Below the pieces are notes generated by a model. That model had not been told where the DNA came from. It searched no databases and worked only from the letters and a program-made list of their open reading frames with translations. Below are positions 55,343 to 63,916 of a stretch of 64,000 bases of DNA, in pieces. The stretch comes from Flavobacterium profundi (lineage in GTDB: Bacteria; Bacteroidota; Bacteroidia; Flavobacteriales; Flavobacteriaceae): assembly GCF_006491645.1 (NCBI RefSeq), contig NZ_VDCZ01000003.1, positions 248,001-312,000 of the forward strand. Direction: 5' to 3'. Numbering within the stretch: position 1 is the first letter of the stretch; every line of letters starts with the position of its first letter. The position numbers and the translations under genes are program-made.

Positions 55343-55350
55343 CAAAAATA
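55343..55350 (-). promoter_or_regulatory. Flavobacterial -7 box for tsaB
   Basis: TATTTTTG followed by CA on the minus strand, 19 nt before the start at 55323. Confidence 0.5.
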
Positions 55351-55369
55351 CAAACTAGTACTTTACTAA

Positions 55370-55408
55370 AACAAAAAAAAGACGCAAATAAAATTTGCGT
55401 CTCAAAAA
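55370..55408 (-). terminator. Intrinsic terminator of the TolC/adaptor operon
   Basis: A 10-bp stem AGACGCAAAT/ATTTGCGTCT with a 3-nt loop and a T8 tail on the minus strand. Confidence 0.85.
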
Positions 55409-55426
55409 AATAACCTTAACTATTAA

Positions 55427-56734
55427 CTACTTTTTTGCTTTATCGTCTTTCTTACTTTGAACTTTCACCTTGTCATTGGTGTTCAAGTCTTTCGAAACCA
55501 TTAAATAAGGTCCGGTAATAATTTCTTCTCCTTTTTTCAAGCCTTCCATAATTTCGATATTGGTATCGTCTTGAATTCCTGTTTTCACAACTCTTAATTT
55601 AGCTTTATCACCTACTTTTACAAAAACACATTCAAACTTTTGATCTGGATTATAAGTGCCTTTGTTTTGTTTTTCTTCCTTTTCTAATTCGGCTACTATG
55701 TCTTTTTTAGTAGAAGTGGTATCGTCTTTAACTACTACAGCACTAATAGGCACTCCAATTATATTTTGCTTTTTTGTGGTAATAATATCAACCGTAGCAG
55801 TCATACCTGGACGAAAAGGAGAATAGTTAGGTGCTTTTCCTTTTAACAAGTCTTCGTAAGATTCTTTTAAAATTCTAACTTTAACTTTAAAATTAGTTAC
55901 CTGATCTGCTGTTAATGCAGAACTAGCCGAATTGGAAATACTGGTTACAACTCCTTTAAACTCTTTCTTTAAATAAGCATCCACTTCAATTTTTGCAGAA
56001 TCACCCACAGTAACTTTTACAATGTCGTTTTCATTTACATCCACTTCAACTTCCATGTTATTTAAATTCGCTACACGAAGAATTTCAGTTCCCGCCATTT
56101 GTTGGGTTCCTAAAACACGCTCTCCTAATTCTACTGATAATAAGGAAATCGTTCCGTCAGCTGGAGCATAAATGGTAGTTCTACCTAAATTATCGCGCGC
56201 TTCTGTTAAAGTAGCTGTTGCACTTTGTACGTTAAAATAAGCCGATTGTTTATTCGCTTCTGCAACTTCATAAGCCGATACAATTCGATCCCATTCCGAT
56301 TTTGAAATCACTCCTTTTTCAAATAAAGGTTTGTTTCTATCGTAATTTGCTTTTGCTTCTTTTACTTGTGCTTCTGCTTGGCTATAACCCGCTTTGGTAG
56401 TTGATAAACTTGCAGCAGTTCTATTTACTCCAGAAACATAAATATCTGGGTTTATTTTTACCAGTAAATCTCCTTTTTTAACTTGTTGTCCTTCTTTAAT
56501 AGGCAATTGAATAATTTCACCCGATACTTCAGAAGAAATTTTCACTTCTATTTCGGGTTGAATTTTTCCTGTAGCAGAAACAGTTTCTACGATGTTCATT
56601 TGGTCTACTTTAGCAACTTCAACCTCTTTGCTATCATCATTATTACCTATAACGCCTCCTTTTTTTAAGGCAACTAAAAGCACGATTAAACCTACAATGC
56701 TTCCTAATAAGATGTATATCGATTTCTTTGACAT
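55427..56734 (-). CDS. Efflux periplasmic adaptor (HlyD/MacA-type)
   Basis: A 435-aa membrane-fusion protein with an N-terminal transmembrane anchor (about 6-22). The lipoyl half-motifs (GEIIQLPIKEGQQVKKGDLLVKI and YAPADGTISLL) flank a helical hairpin (about 105-190), followed by a beta-barrel and membrane-proximal domain. It links an inner-membrane pump to the TolC channel encoded 3 nt upstream. The pump gene itself is not in this direction within the window; a MacB-type ABC or RND partner must be elsewhere. Confidence 0.9.
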   Translation of the reverse strand: MSKKSIYILLGSIVGLIVLLVALKKGGVIGNNDDSKEVEVAKVDQMNIVETVSATGKIQPEIEVKISSEVSGEIIQLPIKEGQQVKKGDLLVKINPDIYVSGVNRTAASLSTTKAGYSQAEAQVKEAKANYDRNKPLFEKGVISKSEWDRIVSAYEVAEANKQSAYFNVQSATATLTEARDNLGRTTIYAPADGTISLLSVELGERVLGTQQMAGTEILRVANLNNMEVEVDVNENDIVKVTVGDSAKIEVDAYLKKEFKGVVTSISNSASSALTADQVTNFKVKVRILKESYEDLLKGKAPNYSPFRPGMTATVDIITTKKQNIIGVPISAVVVKDDTTSTKKDIVAELEKEEKQNKGTYNPDQKFECVFVKVGDKAKLRVVKTGIQDDTNIEIMEGLKKGEEIITGPYLMVSKDLNTNDKVKVQSKKDDKAKK

Positions 56735-56737
56735 GGT

Positions 56738-58171
56738 TTATTGTTTTTGAATTAATGGTATTCCGAAATAAAATTCTAGTATCTTGGTTCTAAAAATATA
56801 ATCATACTTGGTTCTTAAGACTTCAGATTGTGCGTTAATTAACAGCGTTTGTGCTTGATTGAAGTCAAAAACATTCATTAGACCTACTTCATATCTATCT
56901 TTAGCATAAGCAAAAGAAAGCTTTCTCGCTTCAAGTGTTACTAAAGCAGCTTCATAACTTTCTTTAGTTGATTTAGTATCTGTATAAGCAGTATACACAT
57001 TTCGTTCTAAATCTAATTCTTGTTGATTATATGAAAGCTCCGCTCTTTCCAAAGCAACTTTAGTGCGTTCAACATTATTTCGAGTTGCCAGTCCATTGAA
57101 AATAGGAACGTTTAGTTGTATTCCAAAGTTTTGACCTTTATTATTGTCAAATTGATCAAAAATTGGTAAAGGTTTTCCTAAAATTGGAGCATAATTAGGT
57201 TGCAATACATTTTGATTTGTACCCTCTACAAAACCTATCGTTGAAAATGGATTGGTCGTATTTGCTTCAACACCTACTATTCTATCCGAATTAGAAGCTC
57301 TTGTACTAAAACTATAAAAACCCGTTAAACTTGGTAAATAAGCACCTCTAGCAATTGAAATATCTTTTTTAGCTAGTTCAACATTAGATTCTGCAATTTT
57401 TAATTCCGTTCTACTCTCTTTGGCTTTTTTGATAATGACATCTGCACTTTCTGAAAGCACTTCACTTTCGAAAATGTCTATATTTTCATCAGAAATATCA
57501 AAATTTTGAAAATCATCTAATCGAAGTAATTGAGCTAAACTTAATTTAGAAATTAACAATGCATTCTGAGCAGCAATTAAATTTTGATTATCCGTTGCCA
57601 CAGTAGCATTCATATCTAATAAATCACCATTTGGAACCACTCCTGCATCAACTAATTCTTTTGTACGCTCCAGTTGTGCTTTGTTGTAGATAACTTGTTG
57701 TTCTTGTACTTTTAAATTTTCTTTATTAAACAAAATCTGCAAATAAGCATTGGCTACATTCAAAGCGATATCTTCTTGCATTTTCTTCAATTGATATTGC
57801 GTTGAAATTATACTTAAATTAGACTTTCTTAATTGGTTCTGATTTTGCAAACCTCTGAAAATATCAACACTCACATTTAATCCAGCTGAAGTAAATTGTG
57901 TCGTCTGATTTTCCAAAAGACCTGTAGTAATATTTTGGTTCAAACCAATATTCCATGAATGAGAAGCTGAAGCACTAACATTTGGCATAAAATTACCAAT
58001 AGCATCTTTTTTATTAATTTCTGTTGTTTTTAAATCGAGTTCCGATTGTTTTACTGAAATATTATTCTCAATCGCATAGTTGACACATTCTTGCAAGGTC
58101 CATTTCTTTTCTTGTGCAAAAATGGGTATCCCTAGGAGTAAGAAAAAAATAAGTATTCTTTTAGTGATCAT
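56738..58171 (-). CDS. TolC family outer-membrane efflux protein
   Basis: A 477-aa outer-membrane channel with a signal peptide (1-19, IFAQ) and two repeated OEP domains (about 25-215 and 245-465), each with long helices. The motifs WTLQECVNYAIENN at the N-terminus and the DRYEVGLMNVFDFNQAQ segment near 425-441 are typical. It is first in an operon with the adaptor, forming the outer exit duct of a tripartite exporter. Confidence 0.93.
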   Translation of the reverse strand: MITKRILIFFLLLGIPIFAQEKKWTLQECVNYAIENNISVKQSELDLKTTEINKKDAIGNFMPNVSASASHSWNIGLNQNITTGLLENQTTQFTSAGLNVSVDIFRGLQNQNQLRKSNLSIISTQYQLKKMQEDIALNVANAYLQILFNKENLKVQEQQVIYNKAQLERTKELVDAGVVPNGDLLDMNATVATDNQNLIAAQNALLISKLSLAQLLRLDDFQNFDISDENIDIFESEVLSESADVIIKKAKESRTELKIAESNVELAKKDISIARGAYLPSLTGFYSFSTRASNSDRIVGVEANTTNPFSTIGFVEGTNQNVLQPNYAPILGKPLPIFDQFDNNKGQNFGIQLNVPIFNGLATRNNVERTKVALERAELSYNQQELDLERNVYTAYTDTKSTKESYEAALVTLEARKLSFAYAKDRYEVGLMNVFDFNQAQTLLINAQSEVLRTKYDYIFRTKILEFYFGIPLIQKQ

Positions 58172-58220
58172 TTTGGATGAATTATAAATGAATTTCTTAT
58201 AAGACCAAAAAAAGAAGTTT

Positions 58221-58253
58221 TTGTTACACTAATCATATAATATTTTATTTTTG
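58221..58253 (+). promoter_or_regulatory. Promoter of the DUF4403 gene
   Basis: TTG at 58221-58223, a 22-bp spacer and TATTTTTG at 58246-58253, 18 nt before the ATG. Confidence 0.55.
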
Positions 58254-58271
58254 TAATCAAATTCTCTGAAA

Positions 58272-59663
58272 ATGAAATATATCCTTAGTCTTATTCTTTT
58301 AGTTTCCATCTTATTTTTGATTGTTTCGTGTAGTTCTGCACAAAAAATTGAAGCTTTAAAACCACCTTTATCAGATGATAGTCCGATGGTTTTTAAAAAT
58401 AAAACTTCTTTTATTTCTTTACCAACCGAAATTACCTTAAAAGATATTGAAACGCTTTTAAATAAGAATATGGAAGGTTTAATTTATGAGGACAATGAGC
58501 TTTCGGATGATAATACTGAGATGAAAATTTGGAAAACCGCTCCTATTCGTTTGACAGAAAAAAACGGTGAGATTCTTTCAGTAATTCCTTTAAAAATATG
58601 GACCAAAGTAAAATATGGAACCAGTTTCATGGCTTTAAATGATACTAAAGAAATTAATTTAAATGGAACCATTACTTTAAATAGTAAAGCGCATTTATAC
58701 AATTGGAAACTTACCACTCAATCCTCTATTACAAATTTTGAATGGAGTGAAAGTCCGAATATTGTTATTGCAGGTAAAAAAGTACCTATTACCTATCTCA
58801 TCAATCCGACAATTTCTATTTTTAAAAATAAGATTGCCAAAACGATTGATGAAGCTATTGATACCTCTTGCGACTTTAAACCTATGGTTTTGGATGCGAT
58901 GGAAAAAATCAGCACACCTGTCTTAACGAATGATGCATATGAAGCTTGGTTCAAACTAGTACCTGTAGAACTATATGTTACTGAAGCAGCATTAAAAAAC
59001 AGTAAAATCACTTTAGACATGGGCTTAAAATGTACCATGCAGACGATGATTGGTCAAGAACCTAAAAATACCTTTGATAAAAACAAATTAGTCTTAAAAC
59101 CTGTTAAAACCATACCCAACGAATTTGAAGTAGCTGTGGCAGCAGTTTCTACTTATGAAAGTGCTTCTAAAGTTATTACAAAGAATTTTCAAGGACAAGA
59201 ATTTGGTTCAGGAAGCAAGAAAGTAACTGTTGAAAAAGTGAATTTATGGCAAAACGAAGGTAAATTGATTATTGCTTTAGATTTGTTAGGTTCGGTAAAT
59301 GGTACGATTTATTTATCCGGTTATCCACAGTACAATTCGGTTACCAAAGAAATCTTTTTTGACAAACTAGATTATGTTTTAAATACCAAGAGCGTCCTTT
59401 TAAAATCGGCCAATTGGTTAGCTCAAGGGACTATTTTAAGAAAAATACAAGAAAACTGTAGGTATTCCATTCAAGAAAATATGGATGAAGGGAAAAAAAG
59501 TATGGCTAGTTATTTAAACAATTACTCGCCTATGAAAGGCGTTTTCATTAATGGAAACATGAGCGATTTTACTTTTGAAAAAGTAGAATTAACCAATAAA
59601 GCTATTATTGCGTTTATTTCCACCAATGGGAAAATGAAAATTACTATTGACGGGATGGAATAA
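58272..59663 (+). CDS. DUF4403 family lipoprotein
   Basis: A 463-aa lipoprotein with lipid Cys C20 (LIVSCSSAQ). The DUF4403 opening SFISLPTEITLKDIETLLNKN (split over 47-68), the central segment and the terminal LTNKAIIAFISTNGKMKI match the family. DUF4403 proteins resemble lipid-binding tubular (BPI/LEA-like) folds, but no function is established. It is convergent with the oxidase operon, with only 1 nt between the stop codons. Confidence 0.85.
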   Translation: MKYILSLILLVSILFLIVSCSSAQKIEALKPPLSDDSPMVFKNKTSFISLPTEITLKDIETLLNKNMEGLIYEDNELSDDNTEMKIWKTAPIRLTEKNGEILSVIPLKIWTKVKYGTSFMALNDTKEINLNGTITLNSKAHLYNWKLTTQSSITNFEWSESPNIVIAGKKVPITYLINPTISIFKNKIAKTIDEAIDTSCDFKPMVLDAMEKISTPVLTNDAYEAWFKLVPVELYVTEAALKNSKITLDMGLKCTMQTMIGQEPKNTFDKNKLVLKPVKTIPNEFEVAVAAVSTYESASKVITKNFQGQEFGSGSKKVTVEKVNLWQNEGKLIIALDLLGSVNGTIYLSGYPQYNSVTKEIFFDKLDYVLNTKSVLLKSANWLAQGTILRKIQENCRYSIQENMDEGKKSMASYLNNYSPMKGVFINGNMSDFTFEKVELTNKAIIAFISTNGKMKITIDGME

Positions 59664-59664
59664 C

Positions 59665-59943
59665 CTAAGGAGTAACTTCTTTTTTCTTGGCAAATTTCAT
59701 TCTGTAAATCGCATAACCAGCTACTGCAACCAAAATGTAAGGAATAACCATTAGATACACAATTCCATCGTTTATGGCTTCTGCTTGCACGCCACTTTCT
59801 TCACTTTCTAAAGCAGCTCTACACATGGCACATTGACCTTGAGAAGAAAGAACATAGAAGAAAGAAAAAAGAATGTAAAATGTGCTTTTACTTCTAAAAT
59901 TTCTTTGCTCTTTGCTCTTTGCTCTTTGCTCTTTACTAAACAT
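59665..59943 (-). CDS. Small membrane protein with CAMC motif, start formed by a heptamer repeat
   Basis: A 92-aa protein as read here. It has a hydrophobic signal-like segment (about 22-36), a CAMC motif after SSQGQ, an acidic stretch (ALESEESG), one transmembrane helix (about 62-82) and a Lys-rich tail. Its first about 15 codons (SKEQRAKSKEQR) are encoded by the heptamer array 59903-59937, which is unlike a normal signal-peptide n-region. Each repeat gained or lost would change the frame. It overlaps the DUF420 stop by 8 nt and ends the oxidase-accessory operon. Function unknown. Confidence 0.7.
   Translation of the reverse strand: MFSKEQRAKSKEQRNFRSKSTFYILFSFFYVLSSQGQCAMCRAALESEESGVQAEAINDGIVYLMVIPYILVAVAGYAIYRMKFAKKKEVTP
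59903..59937. repeat. Heptanucleotide tandem repeat, unit CTTTGCT
   Basis: Four perfect CTTTGCT units and one CTTTACT unit (minus strand AGCAAAG). The array begins right at the DUF420 stop codon and overlaps the 5' end of the CAMC small-protein gene. Confidence 0.9.
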
Positions 59944-60478
59944 AATAAGGTGAAATCATAAGATATACTATAACGCCAGTGATAGCAACATATAACCATA
60001 TTGGAAACGTAATTTTTGCTATTCTTTTATGCTTATCAAAACGTTGTGCCAAAGCTTTAACATATGTAATTAAAACTAATGGAATAATAGCTATTGATAA
60101 AATGATATGCGTAATTAGAATAAACATATACACATAATAAATGAATCCGGTTTCTCCAAATGAAGCAGTCTCAGCAGACATATGATAGGCCACATACATC
60201 AACAAAAAAGCAACTGAACAACCAATAGCTGTTTTCATAAGGTTTTCATGCAACTTTCTCTTTCCGTTTTTAATCGCTATTACAGCAATTACTAACAATA
60301 TTGCAGTAACTCCATTAATCGTCGCATAAATAGGCGGCAAAAAAGTAAATGGTTTTACATCTAATCCTAAACGTTTAAAACTAACTCCAAAAAGAGCTGC
60401 AACTGCCAAGGGTATAGCTATTGACAATACCTTTATTAACTTATTATATTTTGTTTCTATTGTAGTATTATTTTCCAT
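59936..60478 (-). CDS. DUF420 family membrane protein
   Basis: A 180-aa inner-membrane protein with about five transmembrane helices and conserved histidines in KLHENLM, YVAYHMSAET and ILITHIILSI. DUF420 proteins resemble CtaM/heme-copper oxidase assembly membrane proteins and are regularly encoded near cytochrome oxidase genes. It follows SCO by 25 nt in the oxidase operon. Confidence 0.85.
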   Translation of the reverse strand: MENNTTIETKYNKLIKVLSIAIPLAVAALFGVSFKRLGLDVKPFTFLPPIYATINGVTAILLVIAVIAIKNGKRKLHENLMKTAIGCSVAFLLMYVAYHMSAETASFGETGFIYYVYMFILITHIILSIAIIPLVLITYVKALAQRFDKHKRIAKITFPIWLYVAITGVIVYLMISPYYV

Positions 60479-60503
60479 TTATGGAATCTTTAAATTGTAA
60501 ATT

Positions 60504-61130
60504 TTATTCTTCTAATAATTTCTTGATATCTTCTTGAATGGCAACTACACCTTCATCGGTAGTACCATCATAATATAAAATTGGGTTCCCAAATTCGTCT
60601 TTACGACATCGTATATTACCTTCTTTATCTATTAAAGCAAACAAGCCTGAATGTTCAAAACCACCAGCCACATTTTTATTTTCACCAGTATAAATATTAA
60701 AGCCTTTATTCGCTAAATTGTAAATATAGTCTTTATCTCCCGTTAATAAATGCCAATTATAATGCTTTACTCCAAGCAAATCCGCATGATCTTTTAAAAC
60801 TTTAGGTGTATCAAAAGCTGGGTTGATGGTAATAGAAGCAATACCAAATTTAGGATTTCCGTAGAATTCCTCTTGCAACTTCAACATATTTTGATTCATG
60901 ATGGGGCAAATCGTAGGACAAGTAGAAAAGAAAAACTCTACTACATACACTTTCCCCAAATAATCTTTATTGGTAATTGTTTTATTGTTTTGATCGGTCA
61001 ATTCAAATGCGGGAACTTCACCCATAGTATGCAAATCTGACTTTTGAAATTTTGCAATAATTTTGGGTACTGCCCAAATTCCAAAAATTAAAACTATAAA
61101 GGTTATTCCTATATACGATTTATTCTTCAT
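60504..61130 (-). CDS. SCO family copper chaperone
   Basis: A 208-aa membrane-anchored thioredoxin-fold protein that metallates the CuA centre of cytochrome oxidase. An N-terminal transmembrane helix (about 6-26) is followed by the copper ligands C71-x3-C75 (STCPTICP) and distal H160 (GGFEHSG). It is encoded downstream of the oxidase subunits, as expected for a maturation factor. Confidence 0.93.
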   Translation of the reverse strand: MKNKSYIGITFIVLIFGIWAVPKIIAKFQKSDLHTMGEVPAFELTDQNNKTITNKDYLGKVYVVEFFFSTCPTICPIMNQNMLKLQEEFYGNPKFGIASITINPAFDTPKVLKDHADLLGVKHYNWHLLTGDKDYIYNLANKGFNIYTGENKNVAGGFEHSGLFALIDKEGNIRCRKDEFGNPILYYDGTTDEGVVAIQEDIKKLLEE

Positions 61131-61135
61131 TTTTA

Positions 61136-61843
61136 TTACTTTTTATCTTGTGAACTTTTTTCAACACCATCTACAATATGGTCTCTAAATTCATCTTTTC
61201 GTTTGTTCTTTTTTAAAGCCAAACGGTATTCTCTTAAAATAATCTTGACATCATCTGTCATTTCATTATGCAAATCGGCTGCTGAAGAAGCGTTATAGCT
61301 TTCTCTGTATTCTTCTTCTCCTTTTTTATTCTTGCCTTTTCTACCTCTAAGGTTTTTATTCTTATCCAAAATAAATACCTGAGAAGTTCCTTTCGTAGCA
61401 TCTAAGTCTGTTTTAAAATGAAAGCTATCATAATACCTTTCAATTTCATCTGAAGTCGTAAAAACAAACTTCCAGCCTTTCATATTCTCTGTAATACGAT
61501 TTAACTCCACTATCATTTTTTCAATTTCGTTTTCCGTTCCACTAGGCGCTATCATTACCATTTGAAAATCCTCAAATCCAAAGTATTTTTGGTATATCTT
61601 TTGATTTAAATTAAACATATTAGCTTTAAACTCCTTCATATCGCTTCCTGTAAAGCCTAATATGGTAATTTTGTCTTTCAGTTGTATCTTTTCTTTACTT
61701 AAAGTAGTCCACTCAGATGGAATTTCTGCGTTATTTTCAGACAAAACAGGCAAAAACAATGAATTATGCTTAGCGGACGCAAAAATTAAATAGGTTACTA
61801 TAGGAAAGATGAATAGAATAATAAGGATTATTTTATTTTTCAT
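61136..61843 (-). CDS. Membrane-anchored protein of the oxidase accessory operon
   Basis: A 235-aa protein with one N-terminal transmembrane helix (about 4-22) and a thioredoxin-like layout (KITILGFTGSDMKEFKANMF, then FVFTTSDEIERYYD and FILDKNKNLRGRKGK), but without a CxxC pair. It sits 5 nt before SCO and looks like an SCO-related, copper-site-lacking paralogue. The Lys-rich C-terminus (about 215-235) is probably disordered. Function not established. Confidence 0.75.
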   Translation of the reverse strand: MKNKIILIILFIFPIVTYLIFASAKHNSLFLPVLSENNAEIPSEWTTLSKEKIQLKDKITILGFTGSDMKEFKANMFNLNQKIYQKYFGFEDFQMVMIAPSGTENEIEKMIVELNRITENMKGWKFVFTTSDEIERYYDSFHFKTDLDATKGTSQVFILDKNKNLRGRKGKNKKGEEEYRESYNASSAADLHNEMTDDVKIILREYRLALKKNKRKDEFRDHIVDGVEKSSQDKK

Positions 61844-61874
61844 TAATTACACTTTTAGATCGTATTGACTAGTA

Positions 61875-61882
61875 CAAAAGTA
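61875..61882 (-). promoter_or_regulatory. Candidate -7 box for the accessory part of the operon
   Basis: TACTTTTG on the minus strand, 31 nt before the 235-aa protein start and just after the subunit IV terminator. Confidence 0.5.
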
Positions 61883-61883
61883 A

Positions 61884-61912
61884 AAAAAATCCCGATGAAA
61901 ATCGGGATTTAC
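61884..61912 (-). terminator. Intrinsic terminator after cytochrome oxidase subunit IV
   Basis: A 10-bp stem AAATCCCGAT/ATCGGGATTT with a 4-nt loop and a T8 tail on the minus strand. It separates structural oxidase genes from the SCO/DUF420 group. Confidence 0.85.
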
Positions 61913-61928
61913 TATATCTAAACAAAGG

Positions 61929-62279
61929 TTAAAATATCCATTTTAAGTGACCGTTTTTAAATACTTCATAAATGTAATCACCTTCTACAAGAACAATAAA
62001 ACATAGATAAAGAATTAAAAACACTAAAGGAGCTACAACTGACCAACGTAAACTAGCTTTTTCACCTTCTAAGTGCATAAAAGCCCACATAATGTAGTAT
62101 GCTTTTACTAAAGTTAAAATAATGAAAATCCAGTTCAATAAACTAGTTGATAATAAATGTCCTCTGAATAAAAAATCGGGTTTAATAATACCTAAAGCAA
62201 CTTCAACAGTAGTGATAACTGAAAGTAAACCAAAAACGATCCAGATTCTTTTTGTATTTGATTCGTGTGCGTGTGCCAT
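61929..62279 (-). CDS. Cytochrome c oxidase subunit IV family protein
   Basis: A 116-aa membrane protein with three transmembrane helices at about 12-31, 42-66 and 78-100 and the family segment IMWAFMHLEGEKASLRW. It is an accessory subunit of the heme-copper oxidase, 19 nt downstream of the large subunit III gene. Confidence 0.9.
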   Translation of the reverse strand: MAHAHESNTKRIWIVFGLLSVITTVEVALGIIKPDFLFRGHLLSTSLLNWIFIILTLVKAYYIMWAFMHLEGEKASLRWSVVAPLVFLILYLCFIVLVEGDYIYEVFKNGHLKWIF

Positions 62280-62298
62280 AACTTTTCTTTTTATATAA

Positions 62299-63282
62299 TT
62301 ATACTAAGTAGAAGAATGTGAATACAAATACCCAAACTAAATCTACAAAGTGCCAATATAATCCAACTTTTTCAACCATTTCATAACTTCTTCTCTTTTC
62401 ATATGTTCCTAAAATCACATTGAAGAAAATGATTACGTTAATGATTACTCCTGTAAATACATGGAAACCGTGGAAACCAGTAATAAAGAAGAAGAAGTTA
62501 GCGAATAATTTATGACCGTATTCATTTCTAATTAAATTAGCTCCTTCAACTACATATTTAGCATCATTTATTCTTTTTAATGATTCTTCTCTTGACAAAG
62601 CTACTTTTTCTTTGTCATGTATTTTTTCAGACAAAATAACTAAGTCTTTTTGAGTTTTGAATCCTTCGATAACTTCGTTAACCGAGTAAGATGGCAAAGA
62701 AGATTCTTCCATAAACCAAAAACCTCTGTTACGTGTTAACTGTTCTCTTTCTTCTGGCAATACCAAAGCAAAATCAGCTAAAGCTACTCTTTCAAAATGA
62801 CCTTCCTTATCCATTTTACCAAATTGCAAAATAGAACCTCCTTTGGTTTCAACAGCACCATATTCACCTTTAATAAAGTTTTTCCACTCCCAAGCTTGAG
62901 AACCTAAGAATATTAAACCTCCAATAATGGTTAAAAACATATAGAAAGCCACTTTGCTTTTCTTTAATTGATGTCCAGCATCTACTGCCAACACCATCGT
63001 TACAGAAGAAAAGATAAGTATAAAAGTCATTAATGCCACATAGTACATCGGTGCGTCTACACCATGCAAAAATGGAAAGTGTGTAAACACTTCATCGGCA
63101 ATAGGCCAAGTTTCGATAAATTTAAATCTTGAAAAACCGTAAGCTGCAAGGAATCCTGAAAAAGTTAATGCATCTGATAAGATAAAAAACCACATCATTA
63201 ATTTACCATAGGTTGCTCCCATTGGTCCTGGTCCTCCGTCTAGCAAAGCGTGATCGTCATGTATAGTAACTGTCGCTCCCAT
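62299..63282 (-). CDS. Cytochrome c oxidase subunit III with a long inserted loop
   Basis: A 327-aa subunit III. The core helices are recognisable: GKLMMWFFILSDALTFSGF near the start, and FFFFITGFHGFHVFTGVIIN and VGLYWHFVDLVWVFVFTFFYLV at the end. Between helices about residues 135-240 form a hydrophilic insert of some 100 aa (with EEREQLTRNRGFWF and Lys/Glu-rich helix), absent from typical subunit III. The second subunit III gene lies 44 nt upstream. Confidence 0.93.
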   Translation of the reverse strand: MGATVTIHDDHALLDGGPGPMGATYGKLMMWFFILSDALTFSGFLAAYGFSRFKFIETWPIADEVFTHFPFLHGVDAPMYYVALMTFILIFSSVTMVLAVDAGHQLKKSKVAFYMFLTIIGGLIFLGSQAWEWKNFIKGEYGAVETKGGSILQFGKMDKEGHFERVALADFALVLPEEREQLTRNRGFWFMEESSLPSYSVNEVIEGFKTQKDLVILSEKIHDKEKVALSREESLKRINDAKYVVEGANLIRNEYGHKLFANFFFFITGFHGFHVFTGVIINVIIFFNVILGTYEKRRSYEMVEKVGLYWHFVDLVWVFVFTFFYLV

Positions 63283-63326
63283 AAAAATTTAATTGTTAAA
63301 AAGTTCCCAAATTTATTACTTTTTTT

Positions 63327-63914
63327 CTATTTGAAAAAATAGAAAAATAAAAACAAATATACCCAAATAAAATCCATAAAATGCCAATACATTGCACTTA
63401 GCTCTATACCAAGGGTTTGAGCAGGATTATACTTTTGTTTATAATGATTATAAATTACTGTAAAAAGTGAAATTAACCCTCCAAAAAGATGTGCTACATG
63501 CACAATAACAAAAGCATACAAAAAAGAAACACTAACTGTACTTGATGGTCCTGTAGGTACTAATTGCATACTATATAATTCTGAAAATCCATTAAATTGA
63601 AAAAACACAAATAAGATTCCCAAAACTAATGTAGTAATTAAGAAAATCATACCTGTAGAATTTAAACCTTTTTTAATTGACTTTTTAGCAAAATAATACG
63701 TAAGACTACTAAGAATAATAATGATTGTACTGATAATTAATGAATTTGGCATATTAAAATCAGCTACCCAATCAGGTCTTTTTTTACTCACTATAAAACC
63801 ACTTGTCAAACCAGCAAAAATCATACAAATGCTTATCATTCCAAACCATAGCAACATTTTGTATGTTTTACCTTTACGAGCTTGTTCTTCTTCCAATGTC
63901 ATTCTATTTTCCAT
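63327..63914 (-). CDS. Cytochrome c oxidase subunit III-like protein (short form)
   Basis: A 195-aa heme-copper oxidase subunit III homologue of five transmembrane helices, ending in AMYWHFMDFIWVYLFLFFYF, the same closing motif as the larger gene downstream. The start at 63914 lies 2 nt after the ctaB stop, so the two are coupled. It lacks the long insert of its neighbour. The two may form part of one complex or of two forms of the oxidase. Confidence 0.92.
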   Translation of the reverse strand: MENRMTLEEEQARKGKTYKMLLWFGMISICMIFAGLTSGFIVSKKRPDWVADFNMPNSLIISTIIIILSSLTYYFAKKSIKKGLNSTGMIFLITTLVLGILFVFFQFNGFSELYSMQLVPTGPSSTVSVSFLYAFVIVHVAHLFGGLISLFTVIYNHYKQKYNPAQTLGIELSAMYWHFMDFIWVYLFLFFYFFK

Positions 63915-63916
63915 AA

